Source: DASXHD01 sp036488725 (GTDB taxonomy: Bacteria; Myxococcota_A; Polyangia; Polyangiales; Polyangiaceae). From it: DNA of 64,000 nt. The stretch covers positions 1 through 64,000 of the forward strand of contig DASXHD010000042.1 in assembly GCA_036488725.1 (NCBI GenBank). Reading direction: 5' to 3'. The translations under genes and the position numbers were made by a program. Below the pieces are notes generated by a model. It saw only the letters and a program-made list of their open reading frames with translations. It was not told the DNA's origin and searched no databases. Below, one piece after another: positions 37,342 to 46,136 of the stretch (the stretch's first letter is position 1; each line of letters starts with the position of its first letter).

Positions 37342-38796
37342 ATGCTTCCCGGCGTACAAGACACGGATCAGGACGGCTCGACGGGCGTTGCCCCGCAGAC
37401 CGATCCCACGGGCATCGTTGCGATCATCGCCGCGTCGAGCGACGCGGTCATGGCGATCGACACGCCGGCGATGTTCACCGATCAGACCACGATGCAGGCT
37501 CAGGCCGGCTCCGGTCCGCTCGCCGAGCTCGCCGCGTACTTCCTCGCGATCACCGGCTTGCCGGTCGTGCTCGTCCGCGTGACGGGCTCCGGCGCGACGT
37601 ACGGCGCGGTCGACCACACGAAGGTCACCGGCACGGCGGTTCCGACGGCTGGCGGGACGACCCCGCTCGACACGTTCCCGGTGCAGGTGAAGATCGGCGT
37701 CGGCGGCGTGATCGGCGTGACCGGGATCACGTACACCTATTCGATCGACGGCGGCGAGACTTGGTCGCCGGTGCAGGCGCTCGGCGTCGCGGCCTCGATC
37801 GTGATCCCCGGCACGGGCGTCACGTTCACGCTGACGACGACGCAGACCTTCATTGCGGGCGACCTCTTCACGTGCACGACGGTCGGTCCGAAAGTGCTCG
37901 AGGCGGACATCGCGAACGCGACCGCGGCGCTCCGGGCGACGGAGCTTCCGTGGGACGTCGCATTCGTCGACGGCGACGCCGATCAGACCATGATCTCCGC
38001 GGTCGACGCGTGGCTCGCGACTCTCGCGACGCCGGGCGAGTACAAATGGGCGAGCCTCAACACGCGGCTCAAAACCGTGGGCGAGGACGAGCCGACCTAC
38101 GCGACGGCGATGCAGGCGATCCGCAATGCGGCGTCGTCTAAGTACATCCACGTCGCCGCCGAAGGGTGCGACGCGATCTCGCCGATTCGCGGCGTCTACA
38201 TGGTCCGTTACGCGCACCTCGGCATCATCGCGCGCGCGCTGACCGGCGACATCGCCCGCATGGCAAGCGTGCCCGGCGACGGCCCGCTCGAGGACATTCG
38301 AATCACGACGCCGAGCGGCGCGCCGAAGTACCACAACGAGCAGAAAAACCCCGGCCTGGACGATATGGGCTTCTCGACGTTGCGCAGCATCCCGCGCAAG
38401 TCGGGCGCCTTCAACACGCTGACCCGGCTCTTTTCCCCGCTCGGATCGGACTGGGTGTTCGTCCCGCACGCGCGCGTGATGAACCTCGCGAAGCAGCTCG
38501 CTTACGACAAGCTCAGCGCGATCACTTCGCTCGGCGTGCACACGCAGAAGATCAAAAACGCGCAGGGCCAGATCGTGCGCGTCATCACGGAGGCCGACGC
38601 GCAGAAGATCGAGGGCCTCGTGAATCCCTCCTACACGGAGCAGATCACTGGAGAGAACCGCGCGAGCGCGGCCACGTTCGCGCTTTCGCGTTCCGACGAC
38701 CTGTCCACCAACGGGCCACAAACCCTCACGTACGAAATCAACGTCGACGCGCTCCGGTACATCGGACAGTTCGTCGGCGTCTCCAAGTTCATCTGA
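37342..38796 (+). CDS. contractile tail sheath protein
   Basis: 484 residues. It resembles the sheath proteins of Mu-like myophages (DUF2586 type): the N-terminus 'LPGVQDTDQDGSTGVAPQTD', 'GIVAIIAASSDAVMAIDTPA', an inserted beta domain (about 90-180), and a conserved C-terminal part 'DDMGFSTLRSIPRKSGAFNT', 'LTRLFSPLGSDWVFVPHARV' and 'NLAKQLAYDKLSA'. The protein polymerises around the tube and contracts during infection. The gene pair sheath-tube is the hallmark of a myophage. Confidence 0.85.
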   Translation: MLPGVQDTDQDGSTGVAPQTDPTGIVAIIAASSDAVMAIDTPAMFTDQTTMQAQAGSGPLAELAAYFLAITGLPVVLVRVTGSGATYGAVDHTKVTGTAVPTAGGTTPLDTFPVQVKIGVGGVIGVTGITYTYSIDGGETWSPVQALGVAASIVIPGTGVTFTLTTTQTFIAGDLFTCTTVGPKVLEADIANATAALRATELPWDVAFVDGDADQTMISAVDAWLATLATPGEYKWASLNTRLKTVGEDEPTYATAMQAIRNAASSKYIHVAAEGCDAISPIRGVYMVRYAHLGIIARALTGDIARMASVPGDGPLEDIRITTPSGAPKYHNEQKNPGLDDMGFSTLRSIPRKSGAFNTLTRLFSPLGSDWVFVPHARVMNLAKQLAYDKLSAITSLGVHTQKIKNAQGQIVRVITEADAQKIEGLVNPSYTEQITGENRASAATFALSRSDDLSTNGPQTLTYEINVDALRYIGQFVGVSKFI

Positions 38797-38808
38797 AGGA
38801 GCTGACCC

Positions 38809-39324
38809 ATGCCCGCCGTGGATCCCCAAAAATTCTTCATCGACGGAGTGGCCTTCGGTTGGCGCTCCGTTCTCTGCTCCGTCGACGGCATCCCGCGTCG
38901 CGGGTTCCGTGCGCTCGATTGGTCCGAAAAGATCGAGCGCGAGAAGACGCACCAAGCGATTCGCTCGGGTCGTCCGCTGAACATGACGTTCGGCGAGTAC
39001 GACGTCGACGCGCTCACGCTCACGATGCTGCCGCAGGAAAAGCAGTGGCTGAAGGCCTACCTGCGCGACAAGGTCGGGTCGCCGTCGAGCGTCGTCCGCG
39101 CGTCGTTCGTGTTCCAGATCCAGCTGGCGGAGAACGGCTACGTCATCACGTCGACGTTCAACGGCTGCAAAATGAAAACGCAGAAAGGCAGCCTGAAGAT
39201 CGGTCCGGAGTCCGCCGAGACGCCGGTCGATCTCGATTGTCTCTACGTCGTCGAGAAAGACGCGAACGGCGAAACGACGATGTTCGACGACCTGCGCGAC
39301 CAAGACGGAGGCGTGGGCTTCTGA
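38809..39324 (+). CDS. tail tube protein
   Basis: 171 residues, mostly beta: 'FFIDGVAFGWRSVLCSVDGI', 'PRRGFRALDWSEKIEREKTH', 'GRPLNMTFGEYDVDALTLTM' and 'GYVITSTFNGCKMKTQKGSL'. Size, position after the sheath and pattern fit the inner tube protein of Mu-type contractile tails. An 'AAGGAG' lies before the ATG. Confidence 0.82.
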   Translation: MPAVDPQKFFIDGVAFGWRSVLCSVDGIPRRGFRALDWSEKIEREKTHQAIRSGRPLNMTFGEYDVDALTLTMLPQEKQWLKAYLRDKVGSPSSVVRASFVFQIQLAENGYVITSTFNGCKMKTQKGSLKIGPESAETPVDLDCLYVVEKDANGETTMFDDLRDQDGGVGF

Positions 39325-39337
39325 CCCGCGGTGAACC

Positions 39338-39772
39338 ATGGCTTTGAACGAAGAACAAAAAGCGAGACTCGAAGCGCTGCGCAGCGTGCGCGATCAGTGG
39401 AAGAAGGCGGACGCCGAGCGCGCGGAGGCGCAGGAGCTCGACGATCTCGAGCACGAGGCGAAGCTCCGCGACGTGGTAGCCGATCTCGAGGCGAAGCTCG
39501 GAAAGCGCGGCGTCTTCTTCGAAGTGATCGACACCCTGAGCGGCCCGGTCGCCGTGAAGCTTGGCGAGGCGGTCACCTACACGAAGTTCGTCGACGCGAT
39601 GAGCGATCACGGCTTGAACATCGCCGACATTCAGGAGTTCATCCTCCCGAACCTCGCGTACCCGAATCGCGAGGAGTACCTGAAGCTCCAGCACACCGGC
39701 ATCCCATACGCGGTGTGGGGCGTCCTCGCCGCGCTCTTCCGCGGGGAGAGGGATCGCATCGCGGGAAAATAA
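39338..39772 (+). CDS. tail assembly chaperone (gpG-like, short product)
   Basis: 144 residues: a charged N-terminal coiled coil ('LRSVRDQWKKADAERAEAQE') followed by a compact domain ('FFEVIDTLSGPVAVKLGEAV', 'FILPNLAYPNREEYLKLQHT'). It ends at TAA 39770-39772, right behind a perfect -1 slippery heptamer. Position between tube and tape measure and the frameshift identify the gpG-like chaperone that binds tape-measure protein during tail assembly. Confidence 0.82.
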   Translation: MALNEEQKARLEALRSVRDQWKKADAERAEAQELDDLEHEAKLRDVVADLEAKLGKRGVFFEVIDTLSGPVAVKLGEAVTYTKFVDAMSDHGLNIADIQEFILPNLAYPNREEYLKLQHTGIPYAVWGVLAALFRGERDRIAGK

Positions 39773-39966
39773 TCAGCCTCCACGCGGAGGCGACGCAGAA
39801 CACGAAGGAATCGCTCTTCCGCGCCGCCGAACTGATCGCGACGTGGGGGCCAAAACACGATGGTCCAGACGCGGGGAAAAAGAATCGCGAAGTGATGGCG
39901 GCGGCGCTCCTCTTCGCTGAAGGGCTCGAGGCCCTGCGTTTCATTCGAGCGGCGAGCCATGGCTGA
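39338..39966 (+). CDS. tail assembly chaperone, -1 frameshift product (gpGT-like)
   Basis: Ribosomes that slip -1 at 'GGGAAAA' (39763-39769) continue from 39769 as 'IISLHAEATQNTKESLFRAA', 'ELIATWGPKHDGPDAGKKNR' and a final helix to TGA 39964-39966, giving about 209 residues. The extension has no own start codon or SD and overlaps the tape-measure start by eight bases. The long form is expected at a low ratio to the short form, as for lambda G-T. Confidence 0.82.
39763..39791 (+). promoter_or_regulatory. programmed -1 frameshift signal
   Basis: Slippery 'G GGA AAA' in frame with the chaperone, a stop TAA immediately after, a six-base spacer (39770-39775), and then a perfect stem 'GCCTCC'-ACGC-'GGAGGC' (39776-39791). 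All parts of a canonical bacterial/phage frameshift site are present. Confidence 0.9.
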
Positions 39967-41887
39967 CAAACGAGCAACCTTCAATCTCGATCTCAAAGGC
40001 AACGCGGCCGGCGTTGCCAAAGAGACGAGCACGGCCGTCGACGCGCTCGCGGATTCGATCGCGAAGGGCGAAGCGCGCGCGAAGGAAATGTCCGCCGAGC
40101 TCCGGAAGCTCCGCGGCTCGAGCGCCGAAGTCAAAGCGCAGAAGGACAAGCTCAAAGCCGCGATCGGCGCGACGAACCAAGCCGTCACGCGCGACACGCT
40201 CGCGCTGCACAAGCTCGGCACGACGACGACCGAGGTAGCTCGCAAACAGAAGCAGCTCGCGGACGCTCAAAAGCAGAGCGCCGAGCGGATGAAGAAGTCG
40301 ACCGACGAGCATCGCAAGCAAAGCGACGCGCTCAAGAAAGCGATCGGCTCGATCGGCGGCCCGGCGAATGACGTGATGGGCAAGCTCGGCGGGCTGAGCG
40401 ACGTCGCCGAAGGACTCGGCACGGCCGGCGGCGCCGCGGCGATCGGAATCGCGGCGACCGCGGCGGCCGTCGTCGCAGTGGGCGGCGCCGCGCTCTACGG
40501 CGCCGCGAGCCTCACGAAGTTCATCGTCGAGAGCCAGGCGGCCGCACGACAAATGAACATCCTCCGCGCGGCGGCGACGGGGAGCGAAGAGAACGCGGCG
40601 AATCTCGGATCGCAGGTGCAAGCGCTCTCGAAGAGCGTCCCGATCGCGAAAAACGAGCTGAATGCGCTCGGCATCGAGCTCTCGCGCACGGGTATGCGCG
40701 GACAGACGCTCGTCGACACGATGAACGCCGTCGGGCAGGCGCAGGGCGTAGGTGACACTGCGCTCGCGTCGCAGCTCGAGGAGCTGACGAAGCGCGGGCA
40801 GCTGACGAAGCGATTCCAGATCTCGCCGTCGGAGCTCTTCGGGAAGAACCTCCGCTTCGACGATATCGCCGGCGAGCTCGCGAAGAGCATGAATACCGGG
40901 ATCGACGACGCGCGGCAGGCGCTTCTCGCCGGCACCGTTCCGCTCGAGCAGGGCGCGGCCGCGATGCGCAAAGCGGTCGAGTCGAAGTTCGGCAAGGCGA
41001 ATCAGGCGCTCATGCTCGACCCGTCGAAGCAGGTCGAGAAGTTCGAGGAGAACCTGAAGACGCTGACGTCGGGCGTGAACATCGAGCCGCTGCTTCACGA
41101 CATGCAGGACTTCTTTGATCTCTTCGACCCGGAAAAGACGTCGAGCGGCGCGGCGATCAAGCAGCTCGTGACGTCCCTCGGCAGCGATCTCGTCGGCTCG
41201 ATTCACGACTCCGCGAGCGCCGGGAACGACTTCGTGCGGGGCCTCGTGCTCGGCGCGCTCCGCGTCGAGTCTTCGTGGCTCGACACGAAGGTGAAGCTCA
41301 AAAAGGACATCAAAGAGATCCGCGACGAGGTGAAGAAGCTGATCGACATGATCCCGACGACGAACACGGCCGGGATGGCGCTGAAAACGGCGCTGACCGG
41401 CGGCGGCGGGAAGCCGAAAGGTGGAGTCGGCGTCGCCGCGGCGACCGGCGAGTCGCTCACCGATCTACCCTTTCGTCTGGCGGGCGCGTCGCTCACCGGC
41501 CCCAAGCTCTTCGGCAAGGCGATCGCGTACGCGATCGATAGCGGCTTCAAAGACGAGGCCGAGATCCATTCGCCCTCGAAGAAGATGCAGCGCAACACGG
41601 ACATGATGGTGAAGCCCGTCATCGACGGTCTGAAGGGCAACGCCGGCGCCGTCTACGACGCGATGAACGTGATGGTCGCTCCGGCGCTCAAGCCGCCGAG
41701 CGGTGGAAACGTTTCGACTCCGTCCTCCGGGCACGCCGGTGGCGTGCGCGACGTGACCCTCTCCGTGAAGATCGAGGTCGGCAGTGATCGTGCGGCTCGC
41801 CAGCTCGAGAGCCCGTCGTTCCAGACGCAGCTGAAAAAGACGCTGACCGACGTGCTCGTTCAAGCCGGATTTGGAGCGCCCCAATGA
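39959..41887 (+). CDS. tail tape measure protein
   Basis: 642 residues. A long N-terminal helix/coiled coil ('AKEMSAELRKLRGSSAEVKA', 'ARKQKQLADAQKQSAERMKK') precedes a hydrophobic Ala/Gly-rich segment ('GAAAIGIAATAAAVVAVGGA', about residues 160-185) and further helices, then 'SLTGPKLFGKAIAYAIDSGF' and 'EIHSPSKKMQRNTDMMVKPV', a motif frequent in TMP C-termini. Its length sets tail length; at this size the tail is rather short (on the order of 100 nm by the usual 1.5 A per residue). It holds site 41703. Confidence 0.88.
   Translation: MADKRATFNLDLKGNAAGVAKETSTAVDALADSIAKGEARAKEMSAELRKLRGSSAEVKAQKDKLKAAIGATNQAVTRDTLALHKLGTTTTEVARKQKQLADAQKQSAERMKKSTDEHRKQSDALKKAIGSIGGPANDVMGKLGGLSDVAEGLGTAGGAAAIGIAATAAAVVAVGGAALYGAASLTKFIVESQAAARQMNILRAAATGSEENAANLGSQVQALSKSVPIAKNELNALGIELSRTGMRGQTLVDTMNAVGQAQGVGDTALASQLEELTKRGQLTKRFQISPSELFGKNLRFDDIAGELAKSMNTGIDDARQALLAGTVPLEQGAAAMRKAVESKFGKANQALMLDPSKQVEKFEENLKTLTSGVNIEPLLHDMQDFFDLFDPEKTSSGAAIKQLVTSLGSDLVGSIHDSASAGNDFVRGLVLGALRVESSWLDTKVKLKKDIKEIRDEVKKLIDMIPTTNTAGMALKTALTGGGGKPKGGVGVAAATGESLTDLPFRLAGASLTGPKLFGKAIAYAIDSGFKDEAEIHSPSKKMQRNTDMMVKPVIDGLKGNAGAVYDAMNVMVAPALKPPSGGNVSTPSSGHAGGVRDVTLSVKIEVGSDRAARQLESPSFQTQLKKTLTDVLVQAGFGAPQ
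41703..41718 (+). promoter_or_regulatory. dispersed operator-like site 41703
   Basis: Reads 'GTGGAAACGTTTCGAC'. The codon phase is GGT-GGA-AAC-GTT (Gly-Gly-Asn-Val). Confidence 0.55.
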
Positions 41888-42486
41888 GCGGCGTGAAGGA
41901 TCTCCTTCCGCCGTACGAGCTCGCGCTGAATCACTTCACGCTCGCCGGCTACAAGTCGCCGGGCAAGTGCGAGATCCGCGGCGCGTGCCGTGAATGGGAG
42001 TGGATCGAGCTCGCAGGCTGGGGGCTCGACGGCGCGAGCCTCATTCTTCGCCGCCGACTGCTCCCGGAATTCGAGATCGACGTGCGCCTCACGACGCAGA
42101 CCGACCTCGACGCGTGGGACGACTTCTATGGGAAGACGCTCCAGTCGCCCGTCAGCGGTCGGAAGGACCGAAGCCGCGGCATCGGCATCTATCACCCCCG
42201 CCTGGCTCGCATTGGGATCACGGCCGTCGTCGTGCTGCGTGTCTCGCAGCCGGTGCAGGGTAAGGGCGGCTCGGAAACCTTCACGATCAAGATGAAGGAA
42301 TATCGCTCGCCGAAGTTCATCCTGACGAAGCCGAACGGCACGATCCCCGGTGCGGCGAAGAAGACGCCGAAAGCGAAGGATGCCCTCGACGTCGCGATCG
42401 AGCAAGAAACGGCGAACATCAAGCGCCTTCAGGCCGCCGACGATCAGATCGGCACGTTCAGCGACGTGATCGGAGGCGGATCGTAA
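41884..42486 (+). CDS. tail protein downstream of tape measure
   Basis: 200 residues. 'YELALNHFTLAGYKSPGKCE' and 'IRGACREWEWIELAGWGLDG' are followed by a beta region 'PEFEIDVRLTTQTDLDAWDD' and a Lys-rich helical end. By position it corresponds to the Mu gp43 / P2-like hub-connecting proteins between tape measure and baseplate hub. Overlapping starts and stops (ATGA, TAATG) couple it to both neighbours. Confidence 0.6.
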   Translation: MSGVKDLLPPYELALNHFTLAGYKSPGKCEIRGACREWEWIELAGWGLDGASLILRRRLLPEFEIDVRLTTQTDLDAWDDFYGKTLQSPVSGRKDRSRGIGIYHPRLARIGITAVVVLRVSQPVQGKGGSETFTIKMKEYRSPKFILTKPNGTIPGAAKKTPKAKDALDVAIEQETANIKRLQAADDQIGTFSDVIGGGS

Positions 42487-43682
42487 TGCACGCGCTCACG
42501 CTCAACGGGATGACGCCGATCACGGACCTGCGCATCGCGTCGTCGTGGCGCGGGCCGCTCGAGCTCGATCTCGAGATCGACCTCGACCCGTCGGCTGCGC
42601 TTCCAAGCGGCAAGGTCACCGTGAACGTCTTCGACACGGACGTGATCGGCACCGTCGATCCGAGCGCGACGTCGCGTTTCGCCGATCGCGTGCGCCTTCG
42701 CGTGATCGGCGGCGCGAACGGCTGGAATCAGACCGTCACCGCGCGCGACTTCGCCGACGACGACGGCGTAGGCGTCGACACGATTATCAACGCGACCGCG
42801 GCCGACGTCGGCGAGACGATCGCCGAGGTGCCCACCACGAAACTCGGTCCGAATTACCCGCGCTCGAGCGGCGTCGCGTCGCGCGTGCTCGCGGGCCTCG
42901 ACTGGTACGTGTCGAACGACGGACAGACGCACGTCGCGTCGCGGCCTGCTTCGACGCCGCCCGACGACGCGGAAGCGCTGACGTTCGATCCGCTCACGCG
43001 GACGCTCACGATCGGCGTGCTCGACTCGCTGATCTTGCCGGGCATGCAATTCACCGACACGAACGGCCGATGGTCCGGCACGCTGACCGCGCGCGACGTC
43101 GAGCAGCACTTCACGGCCGACGGAGACTCGACCGCGATCGTTTCGTGCGGTGCGGACGCGACCGATCAGGGCGTGCGGGAATTGCTCGAGCGCTTCGTGC
43201 GCGAAGTGATCGGCCTCCCGTACCTGAAAACGTACCGCTATCGCATCGTCACGCAGAACCCGGACGGGCGGCTCCAATTGCAAGCCGTCGACAAGGCGCC
43301 CGGACTGCCCGACGCGCTTCCGATTCCGCTTTGGCCTGGGATCCCCGGCGTGAGCGCGAAATACAGTCTCGACGGCGCGATCGTGCGCCTCGCGTTCCTC
43401 GATCCTTCGCGGCCGATCGTCGTCTCTCACGATCCGAGCTTCACGCCGCTCGAGCTGCACTTCAACGCGCAGACGCTGATCGAGCTTGGTGCGAATGCGC
43501 CGTCATTCGCCGCGCGCGGCGATGCGCTTCAGGCGATCTACGCCGCGCTCCTTGCTTTCGCTGGCGCAGGACCCTTTACGACGATTCCGCAGATCACGAC
43601 GGCGTTCGGCACGCTTCTAACTGCGCTCACGCCGCCCGCATTTACTACGCCGTGCGAAGGCGTCCTCGTGAAGGTGAAATAA
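42486..43682 (+). CDS. baseplate hub-type protein
   Basis: 398 residues, beta-rich: 'GKVTVNVFDTDVIGTVDPSA', 'TARDFADDDGVGVDTIINAT', 'QFTDTNGRWSGTLTARDVEQ', 'LPIPLWPGIPGVSAKYSLDG'. Location after the tape-measure follower and before the gp25-like wedge protein fits a hub or spike-support component (Mu gp44/gp45-like). There is no clear lysozyme or spike-tip metal motif. Assignment is by order and general pattern. Confidence 0.6.
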   Translation: MHALTLNGMTPITDLRIASSWRGPLELDLEIDLDPSAALPSGKVTVNVFDTDVIGTVDPSATSRFADRVRLRVIGGANGWNQTVTARDFADDDGVGVDTIINATAADVGETIAEVPTTKLGPNYPRSSGVASRVLAGLDWYVSNDGQTHVASRPASTPPDDAEALTFDPLTRTLTIGVLDSLILPGMQFTDTNGRWSGTLTARDVEQHFTADGDSTAIVSCGADATDQGVRELLERFVREVIGLPYLKTYRYRIVTQNPDGRLQLQAVDKAPGLPDALPIPLWPGIPGVSAKYSLDGAIVRLAFLDPSRPIVVSHDPSFTPLELHFNAQTLIELGANAPSFAARGDALQAIYAALLAFAGAGPFTTIPQITTAFGTLLTALTPPAFTTPCEGVLVKVK

Positions 43683-44086
43683 TGTCCGGCGAACTTCTTT
43701 GCCTCGACGACGTCGACCCGTACGCGCGCGAGCTCTCCGACCCCCTGACCGAGCTCGAGCAGGACCTCTTTCACCGGCTGCTCGAAGATCCGGATTCCAA
43801 CCTCGACGCGATCGCGATGGGAGAGCAGCGCGGTCTCGGTCTCGAAGATCTTCTTTCGACGCCTCTGGACCCGAATCTCGCGCATCTGATCAAAGCCGAG
43901 TGCGAGCTCGACGACCGCGTGACCGCGGCGTCCGCTCTCATCACTGAGCAGCGCAACGGCAACGGACCGAGCACGGTCACGATCAACATCACGGTCGACG
44001 TCGACGTCGACGGTCTGAACGCCGAAGGCTACGCGATCACGATCGTCCGCGACGCGTCCGGCCTCCACCTCGTCAAGCAAGGGTGA
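43682..44086 (+). CDS. gp25/gpW-like baseplate wedge protein
   Basis: 134 residues. The central part 'ELEQDLFHRLLEDPDSNLDA', 'RGLGLEDLLSTPLDP' and 'LIKAECELDDRVTAASALI' follows the GPW/gp25 (Mu gp46) layout: leader helix, 'G.dL..lL', then 'I...l..D.RV'. The C-terminus has the two strands usual for the family ('TVTINITVDVDVDG', 'YAITIVRDASG'). It would join the wedge of the baseplate with the J-like protein encoded next. Confidence 0.72.
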   Translation: MSGELLCLDDVDPYARELSDPLTELEQDLFHRLLEDPDSNLDAIAMGEQRGLGLEDLLSTPLDPNLAHLIKAECELDDRVTAASALITEQRNGNGPSTVTINITVDVDVDGLNAEGYAITIVRDASGLHLVKQG

Positions 44087-44089
44087 ACT

Positions 44090-45247
44090 ATGCCGCCTCC
44101 TCCCGTTGATATCAGCACGCTCCTGACCCCGCTCGACACGGACACCGTTTTCAATGAGTGGATGACGGCGCTCCAGGCCGCGGGCGTCCCGAGCAACACT
44201 TGGCGCGTCGGCGGGCCGATGCGCACGCTCATGCGAATCATCGCGGCATCCATCGTCGCAATGTGGACCGTGCTCGTCGCAATGATCTCGGGCGGCTTCC
44301 TCGAGACCGCGAGCGGCAACTGGCTGACGTTCCTCGCCTACTACGTCTACGGCGTGATCCGCGTCGCGGCGACGCAGGCACAAGGGACGGTGACGCTCGT
44401 GAACGCCGGCGGCGGCGTTTTCGATGCCGATCCCGGCAAGCTGATCCTGCAAAACCCGACGACGAAGAAGACGTACGTCAACGTCGCGACGCTCCACCTC
44501 GGCGCGAACGCGACGCTGACCGACGTGGCGATCGTCGCGCAGGAGACGGGCTCGGCGTCGACTACCGCGAGCGGGACCGTGCTCGGCTTCGTGACGCCGT
44601 GGTCGCAGGTGACCGCGACGACGACGACGGACGTCGTCGGCCTCGACGCGCAGAACGATGACGACCTCAAAGCGACGTGCATGTCGCATCTCGGCGCGCT
44701 CTCGATGCTCGGCCCGCGCGACGCGTACGCCTACGCGATCCGCACCGCGAATGACAACGGCGTCCCGGTGAACATCAACCGACGATCGATCACGCGCACG
44801 AGCACGACGGGCACCGTCGGCGTGATCTGCGCGTCGCCAAGTGGCGCGCCGAGCGCTGGCGATCTGACCGCCGTCGCGACGAACATCGAAGCGGTCGCGC
44901 GGCCCGACACGGTGACCGTGACGACGAACGGCGCGACGGTGGTCGCGTCGGCTCAAACGATCACGGTGTGGGCGATCCAGACGGCCGGCCTCGACGCGCC
45001 TTCGCTGACGACGATGGTGCAAGACGCGGTCGCCGAGCTCGTCTCCGCCTACCCGATCGGCGGCCTGACGAAGCCGCCGTCTGCGGCCGGGTTCCTCTTC
45101 GCGAGCGACATGTCCGGCGCAGCGAAGGACGCGCATGCTGCGATTTACGCGATCGACGGCTTCGAAGACATCGCCCTTTCGGCGGGCCAGGTTGCATCGG
45201 TGACGGTCGCCGTGACGGTGCGCTTCGTCCAATCGGCGGCGGCATGA
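44090..45247 (+). CDS. baseplate J-like protein (Mu gp47-like)
   Basis: 385 residues with the J-family pattern: an N-terminal helical part ('MRTLMRIIAASIVAMWTVLV'), 'NWLTFLAYYVYGVIRVAATQ', the conserved beta core 'AQGTVTLVNAGGGVFDADPG', 'VTATTTTDVVGLDAQNDDDL', and 'GPRDAYAYAIRTANDNGVPV'. Baseplate J forms wedge arms in P2/Mu-like contractile tails. Its stop overlaps the ATG of the following gene. Confidence 0.88.
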   Translation: MPPPPVDISTLLTPLDTDTVFNEWMTALQAAGVPSNTWRVGGPMRTLMRIIAASIVAMWTVLVAMISGGFLETASGNWLTFLAYYVYGVIRVAATQAQGTVTLVNAGGGVFDADPGKLILQNPTTKKTYVNVATLHLGANATLTDVAIVAQETGSASTTASGTVLGFVTPWSQVTATTTTDVVGLDAQNDDDLKATCMSHLGALSMLGPRDAYAYAIRTANDNGVPVNINRRSITRTSTTGTVGVICASPSGAPSAGDLTAVATNIEAVARPDTVTVTTNGATVVASAQTITVWAIQTAGLDAPSLTTMVQDAVAELVSAYPIGGLTKPPSAAGFLFASDMSGAAKDAHAAIYAIDGFEDIALSAGQVASVTVAVTVRFVQSAAA

Positions 45248-46089
45248 GTCTCATTTCGCAGAGCGGAGGATGGCGCAGTCGCACGACCGAATGGATCGTG
45301 TGGTGGCTGAGCGATCGCGTCGAGGACGGCCTCACCGTCGGTTACACGATTTGGTGGATCGTCGCGGCGACGCTCGACGTGATGTTCGAGCTCGCGCTCG
45401 AAGGCCTCTTCGCGTCGTGGCCCGGGTACGGCACCGGAAGCGCGCTCGAGATGATCGGGCGCTCGCGCGGAATGATTCGCGGCATGAGCGAGCCCGATCA
45501 GACCTTCGCGTCGCGCCTTCGTCAGTGGCTCACGCGTTGGCAGCACGCGGGAAGCCAAGAGAACCTCATCCAAGCGATTCACGAGTACGTGCTAGGGCAG
45601 CCGAAGTGCTTCATCGTGAATCGTCACGGCACTCGCGTCACCGTCGCGCCCGACGGCACGATGACGACGGACGTGATCGCGTGGGACTGGGACAGCGTGA
45701 GTAACCCGGAGCGCGCGGGCTTTTGGTCGGAGCTCTGGATCGTCGTCTTCTCGCCGCCGTGGGCCGAAAACGCGACGACGCTTCCGGGCTGGGACTGGCC
45801 GAACGACGACCTCGGCTATGGGCACGAGGTGCCGCGCGTCGACGTCGACGCGATCAAGGGCCTGCTCGAGACGGGCCCATCGCAGCACGCCGCGCACTCG
45901 TACGTGCGCGCGATCGTGTGGTGCTACGACGCGACGAAGTTCGATCCGTCGACGCCGTCGACGATGCCGGACGGCACGTGGGGCCAATGGGTTTACGCAA
46001 ACCCGCCCGGCCCCATGTCGGCACCGTTGCTCAGCGGTCGGTTTTCGTCGTGCCGTTTTTGGGAGCCGGAAGTCGACCCGAACCAATGA
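45244..46089 (+). CDS. tail/baseplate protein following J
   Basis: 281 residues. An N-terminal hydrophobic stretch ('GYTIWWIVAATLDVMFELAL'), then 'ALEMIGRSRGMIRGMSEPDQ', 'TFASRLRQWLTRWQHAGSQE', 'NLIQAIHEYVLGQPKCFIVN' and a Trp-rich beta C-terminus. By position it corresponds to gpI / Mu gp48-type proteins that link baseplate and fibres, though the length and sequence are not typical. The stop is directly before late element 2. Confidence 0.62.
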   Translation: MSLISQSGGWRSRTTEWIVWWLSDRVEDGLTVGYTIWWIVAATLDVMFELALEGLFASWPGYGTGSALEMIGRSRGMIRGMSEPDQTFASRLRQWLTRWQHAGSQENLIQAIHEYVLGQPKCFIVNRHGTRVTVAPDGTMTTDVIAWDWDSVSNPERAGFWSELWIVVFSPPWAENATTLPGWDWPNDDLGYGHEVPRVDVDAIKGLLETGPSQHAAHSYVRAIVWCYDATKFDPSTPSTMPDGTWGQWVYANPPGPMSAPLLSGRFSSCRFWEPEVDPNQ

Positions 46090-46095
46090 CTAAAC

Positions 46096-46130
46096 GTTGC
46101 GTGTAACGCAACGGTGCTTCGCGCAGTGTC
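46096..46130 (+). promoter_or_regulatory. late element 2 (before the adhesin genes)
   Basis: Same build as the element at 30661: 'GTTGCG'-TGTAA-'CGCAAC', then 'GGTGCTTCGCGCAGTGTC', then six bases to the GTG of the glycine-rich protein (46137). It differs from copy 1 at only two of 35 positions. It is overlapped on the left by 'TGACTAAACGTT' (46087-46098), identical to the core of the leftward early operator. Confidence 0.68.
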
Positions 46131-46136
46131 GAGGAC

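Noticed and set aside
36550..39339. 929-codon open frame on the minus strand opposite the tail genes
   Set aside because: It is Arg-rich, has no recognisable domain, no SD, and mirrors high-GC third positions of the tail terminator, sheath and tube genes, which are clearly coding on the plus strand.
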